Assembly: GCA_002720055.1 (NCBI GenBank)
Contig: PBGH01000007.1
Span: 7,920 to 24,922, forward strand
Length of the DNA: 17,003 bases
Source of the DNA: Methanobacteriota archaeon
GTDB taxonomy: Archaea; Thermoplasmatota; Poseidoniia; Poseidoniales; Thalassarchaeaceae
Direction of reading: 5' to 3'
The position numbers and the translations under genes were made by a program. Numbering within the stretch: position 1 is the stretch's first letter; each line of letters begins with the position of its first letter. Of the stretch, positions 14,669-17,003 are shown piece by piece. The notes under the pieces are model-generated. The model was given only the letters and a program-made list of their open reading frames with translations, ran no database searches and was not told the origin of the DNA.

Positions 14669-15622
14669 ATGTCACCATTGGGGGGAGATGATGCGCTTCC
14701 AAAAGTTAGCGAGGCCCCCCTTATCACCGATGTAGAGTTCTCCGAGGAAGAAGATTTTGATGACCACCAATCTATCCATGCTCCTGAGGAAGTCGGAACT
14801 TCCAATGCTAAGGGGCCGCTAGAGCTCCCTTTGCCCCATCCAACTCCAAGCGGTAGAGCTCGAGTTGTAACAGTTGCCAACCAAAAAGGAGGTGTCGGTA
14901 AAACTACCACTGTAATCAATATCGCAGCCCAACTCGCTCTGAGAGGGCATAAAGTCCTGGTAGTCGACTCCGACTCTCAGGGCAATTGCGCTACCGGACT
15001 CGGAGTAGATAAGAGCAGAGTTAGAACTACCACGAGAGACTTGATTTTTAATCCCGAGAAAGCCGTAGATTCAAGACATGCTACCGCGGTAGAAAATCTG
15101 CACATGATCGTAGGTGATAGGACTTTGATAGGACTAGAGCAGGAAATGTTGAGGCAACTAGGCAGAGAGAAAAGAATGAACGAGGCACTCAAGCCTCTAC
15201 TATCGCACTATGATATTGTCATTATAGACACCCCGCCTACTCTTGGCTTGGTCACGATTAATGCATTTGTTGCATCTGACGCGATTTTGATACCCGTTCA
15301 GACAGAGTACTTCGCATTGGAAGGCCTAGCAATGCTTGCAGGGACAATTAGAGAGGTGAGGAGCCTGCTGAATGAGAGATTAGGAGTTGACGGAGTTTTA
15401 ATGACAATGCACGCGCGTAGTCTCCTGAACAAGCAAGTTGCAGGGGAATTGCTCGAAACCCTGCCTGATTTTGTATTGAAGCCCGCAATTAGGAGAAATG
15501 TCAGACTCGCAGAAGCCCCTAGTCATGGGATACCCATCCATCTCCATGACCCAACGAGCCCTGGAGGGAAAGACTACCAGGAAATAGCAACAGTTCTAGA
15601 GCGACGTTGGGGACTGGCTTAG
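14669..15622 (+). CDS. parA: ParA/Soj-family partition ATPase
   Basis: ParA ATPases form ATP-dependent dimers on DNA and move or position chromosomes and other cargo when a partner protein stimulates hydrolysis. The deviant Walker A is NQKGGVGKTT (71-80, signature Lys73, catalytic Lys78). The A' motif is VVDSDSQGN (98-106), where most family members have DxDPQGN. Walker B is IVIIDTPP (183-190). The C-terminal part (VLKPAIRRNVRLAEAPSHGIPI) is typical of Soj/ParA rather than MinD, and there is no C-terminal amphipathic membrane helix. A 62-residue acidic, Pro-containing extension precedes the ATPase core. No parB with a DNA-binding domain is adjacent; instead the next gene begins directly after the TAG stop and carries a ParB-like N-terminal peptide. 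Confidence 0.94.
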   Translation: MSPLGGDDALPKVSEAPLITDVEFSEEEDFDDHQSIHAPEEVGTSNAKGPLELPLPHPTPSGRARVVTVANQKGGVGKTTTVINIAAQLALRGHKVLVVDSDSQGNCATGLGVDKSRVRTTTRDLIFNPEKAVDSRHATAVENLHMIVGDRTLIGLEQEMLRQLGREKRMNEALKPLLSHYDIVIIDTPPTLGLVTINAFVASDAILIPVQTEYFALEGLAMLAGTIREVRSLLNERLGVDGVLMTMHARSLLNKQVAGELLETLPDFVLKPAIRRNVRLAEAPSHGIPIHLHDPTSPGGKDYQEIATVLERRWGLA

Positions 15623-16591
15623 ATGTCGAAGCGTGGATTAGGTCGAAGCCTCAGTGACGTTCACTCATCATCAGAGGGACCAGATCTTTCCTCATTTCTG
15701 AAACACGAACATTTGCCCGATTCGCCTAGGGTTGCAGTATTATGGATGATTTTCGGCAGTGTGTGCTTTGGAACAATGAATGCCTTAGTCAAGTGGACTA
15801 GTGATTATGCAGACGTTTGGATGATAATAATGGTCAGGTCATCTGTAATTGCCTTCGCAGTTGCGGTTTTTGCTGCATCTAAGGGAATTAGCCTTAGGAT
15901 CAATGATCCTAGAACTATGCTGCTTCGATGCCTGGTCGGGCTGATTGCCATGTCACTATACTTCACCGCACTAGCTCGAATCCCAATCGGCCAAGCAGTA
16001 ACCCTCCAGTATACGGGTCCACTATTCGTGGCATTGCTTTCAGGAAGGATACTTTCCGAGAGGGTCTCGTCCAGAGTTGCAATTCTCGTTATTACAGCAT
16101 TTGTAGGGATAGTTCTGATCATATCCCCTGAGCTAGGAAACGTCCAGCTGGACGCCCTACTCGCTCTTGGTTCAGGTTTCTTTGCAGCTCTCGCATACAT
16201 GTTTGTTAGGGAGCTAAGAAAATCAGACTCCCCGGCTACTGTCGTATTTTGGTTTGCAGTATTTTCAGTTGCTGGAACCTTCTTCCAATCTATCCCGGGA
16301 ATACTATCTGTAGATTCCAAGACTCTAGCAGCTCTCGTAGGGGTTGGTATTGGAGCGGGTGGTGGCCAAATAGGAATCACAATGGCATATCACAAGGCCA
16401 ATGCTGCTTGGGTTAGTGCTTTCTCCTACCTAACAGTCCTAGTAGCCACATTCTATGGATTAATGTTATTCGGCGAGACCCTAAGTCCATCAGATATTAT
16501 CGGTGGAATTATGATCGTCGGATCAGGGATCGCTCTTGTCCTAGCTGTTCCGGTTGAAGAAAATAGCTCATCAGGAGTTAACATATCCTAG
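15623..16591 (+). CDS. EamA/DMT-superfamily transporter with ParB-like N-terminal peptide
   Basis: A ten-helix membrane protein made of two EamA repeats (about 36-170 and 178-312). A family-like block is RCLVGLIAMSLYFTALARI followed by GQAVTLQYTGPLFVALLSG at the end of the first repeat. DMT transporters move small metabolites; the substrate is not readable. The unusual part is the cytosolic N-terminus: MSKRGLGRSLSDV is nearly the opening of bacterial ParB proteins (KRGLGRGLSAL), the peptide that binds ParA and triggers ATP hydrolysis. A polar linker of about 20 residues follows, then the first helix. No ParB CTPase or HTH domain is present in any frame. The ATG is immediately after the parA stop (TAG-ATG), implying coupled translation. 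No other in-frame ATG occurs before codon 42, inside the first helix, so the peptide is very probably part of the protein. Confidence 0.9.
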   Translation: MSKRGLGRSLSDVHSSSEGPDLSSFLKHEHLPDSPRVAVLWMIFGSVCFGTMNALVKWTSDYADVWMIIMVRSSVIAFAVAVFAASKGISLRINDPRTMLLRCLVGLIAMSLYFTALARIPIGQAVTLQYTGPLFVALLSGRILSERVSSRVAILVITAFVGIVLIISPELGNVQLDALLALGSGFFAALAYMFVRELRKSDSPATVVFWFAVFSVAGTFFQSIPGILSVDSKTLAALVGVGIGAGGGQIGITMAYHKANAAWVSAFSYLTVLVATFYGLMLFGETLSPSDIIGGIMIVGSGIALVLAVPVEENSSSGVNIS

Positions 16592-17003
16592 TGTCAAAAT
16601 CTGTATGTTTCCTCCCATACTCCCGTGATTTTGGCAGTAATAGTATAGGTTGTCCGGAGCATCCAAAGGAACTGTGAAAGTAAGAAGTCCATTACTTCCT
16701 TGAGTTCCAGTGTAGGTTACTCCATCCGTATATGCGGATCCTCCCCCATGGGTGCCATCACTCGTGGTGGAAAATCTCAGGGGGTGAGCGGAGTTTGAAG
16801 AAGCAGACTGCTCGAATGTGTAGGTGAATCCTCTGTATAGTCCCACCTCAGCCTGTTGAATACCATCGATGTAGAATTTCATACCCGTCACCGTAACTAC
16901 CATTTCCATTACTACGGGCATCGAGCCGTTGACACCATCGGCACCATCGGCACCATCGGCACCATCGGCACCATCGGCACCATCGGCACCATCGGCACCA
17001 TCG
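16571..17003 (-). CDS. Exported collagen-like/cupredoxin-like protein, partial (N-terminus beyond window)
   Basis: Only the C-terminal 143 residues are visible. They begin with nine Gly-X-Y style triplets (seven Asp-Gly-Ala units, then DGV, NGS), followed by a domain of about 115 residues. That domain resembles a cupredoxin: H46 in SAHPLRF and C96, H99 and M102 in YYYCQNHGSMGG (numbered from the Met at 16921) match the His-Cys-His-Met set of type I copper sites, though with a short Cys-x2-His-x2-Met loop. Such domains occur at the ends of large exported marine proteins. The Met at 16921 should not be taken as the start, since the frame stays open through the repeat to the window edge. The gene overlaps the transporter gene tail-to-tail by 21 bases. 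Confidence 0.8.
   Translation of the reverse strand, partial: DGADGADGADGADGADGADGADGVNGSMPVVMEMVVTVTGMKFYIDGIQQAEVGLYRGFTYTFEQSASSNSAHPLRFSTTSDGTHGGGSAYTDGVTYTGTQGSNGLLTFTVPLDAPDNLYYYCQNHGSMGGNIQILTLGYVNS
16933..17003. repeat. 9-bp tandem repeat (caccatcgg)n
   Basis: Seven perfect copies and most of an eighth of caccatcgg run to the window edge. On the minus strand each copy encodes Gly-Ala-Asp, so copy-number changes keep the reading frame and only lengthen or shorten the collagen-like stalk. The total number of copies is unknown because the array is cut. Confidence 0.95.

Noticed and set aside
15805..16380. 191-residue minus-strand frame opposite the transporter
   Set aside because: No motif and lies wholly within a gene with clear EamA repeats.
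16571..16921. Stand-alone 116-residue protein starting at Met 16921
   Set aside because: The frame continues upstream through the Gly-Ala-Asp repeat to the window edge, so this Met is internal.
16933..17003. CRISPR-like array
   Set aside because: Repeats are 9 bp, directly adjacent and in frame with a coding sequence; there are no spacers.

Overview
The window looks like a chromosomal segment of a planktonic marine archaeon, most consistent with Marine Group II (Poseidoniia, Thermoplasmatota). Archaeal signs are a Sec61-beta subunit (not bacterial SecG), an archaeal-type small TOPRIM protein, a stand-alone Xer-type recombinase, an Lrp-type regulator and several promoters placed for leaderless transcripts. 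The aerobic caa3/aa3-type oxidase, the acidic proteins and the collagen-like/cupredoxin exported protein fit an aerobic marine lifestyle. The taxonomic call is inference; no marker gene here settles it.

Layout. 1-4365 (minus strand): a cytochrome c oxidase operon in the order subunit II, I, III, IV. Subunit I carries an extra exported N-terminal domain, and subunit III appears to start at a CTG codon overlapping the subunit I stop. 4490-5459: a TOPRIM protein and a convergent Lrp/AsnC regulator separated by one base. 5555-7317 (minus): an NSUN2/Trm4-like RNA m5C methyltransferase, preceded by an overlapping 39-codon small ORF. 7341-8982: a hypothetical protein, Sec61-beta, a coiled-coil protein on the opposite strand and a small Cys/His protein. 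9066-10148: an unrecognised 360-residue protein.

10171-16591 is the most interesting part. It has an Xer-type tyrosine recombinase (minus) with a 28-bp 11-6-11 inverted repeat just upstream that resembles a dif site, and a RimK-type ATP-grasp ligase (minus). Divergent from these are a membrane protein with an N-terminal SAP (DNA-binding) domain, a ParA ATPase, and, starting directly after the parA stop, a ten-helix EamA/DMT-type transporter. The transporter's N-terminus (MSKRGLGRSLSDV) closely resembles the ParA-activating peptide at the start of bacterial ParB proteins. No ParB CTP-binding or HTH domain and no canonical parS is visible. The arrangement suggests, as a hypothesis, a membrane-based chromosome organisation or segregation module in which ParA is controlled by a membrane protein and DNA is tethered by the SAP protein.

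16571-17003 (minus): the C-terminal part of an exported protein with a collagen-like Gly-Ala-Asp repeat (a 9-bp tandem DNA repeat) followed by a cupredoxin-like domain; it runs off the window edge. No rRNA, tRNA, CRISPR array or insertion sequence was seen. No stretch over 300 bases lacks a gene; the largest gaps are about 130-140 bases and hold promoters and short inverted repeats.
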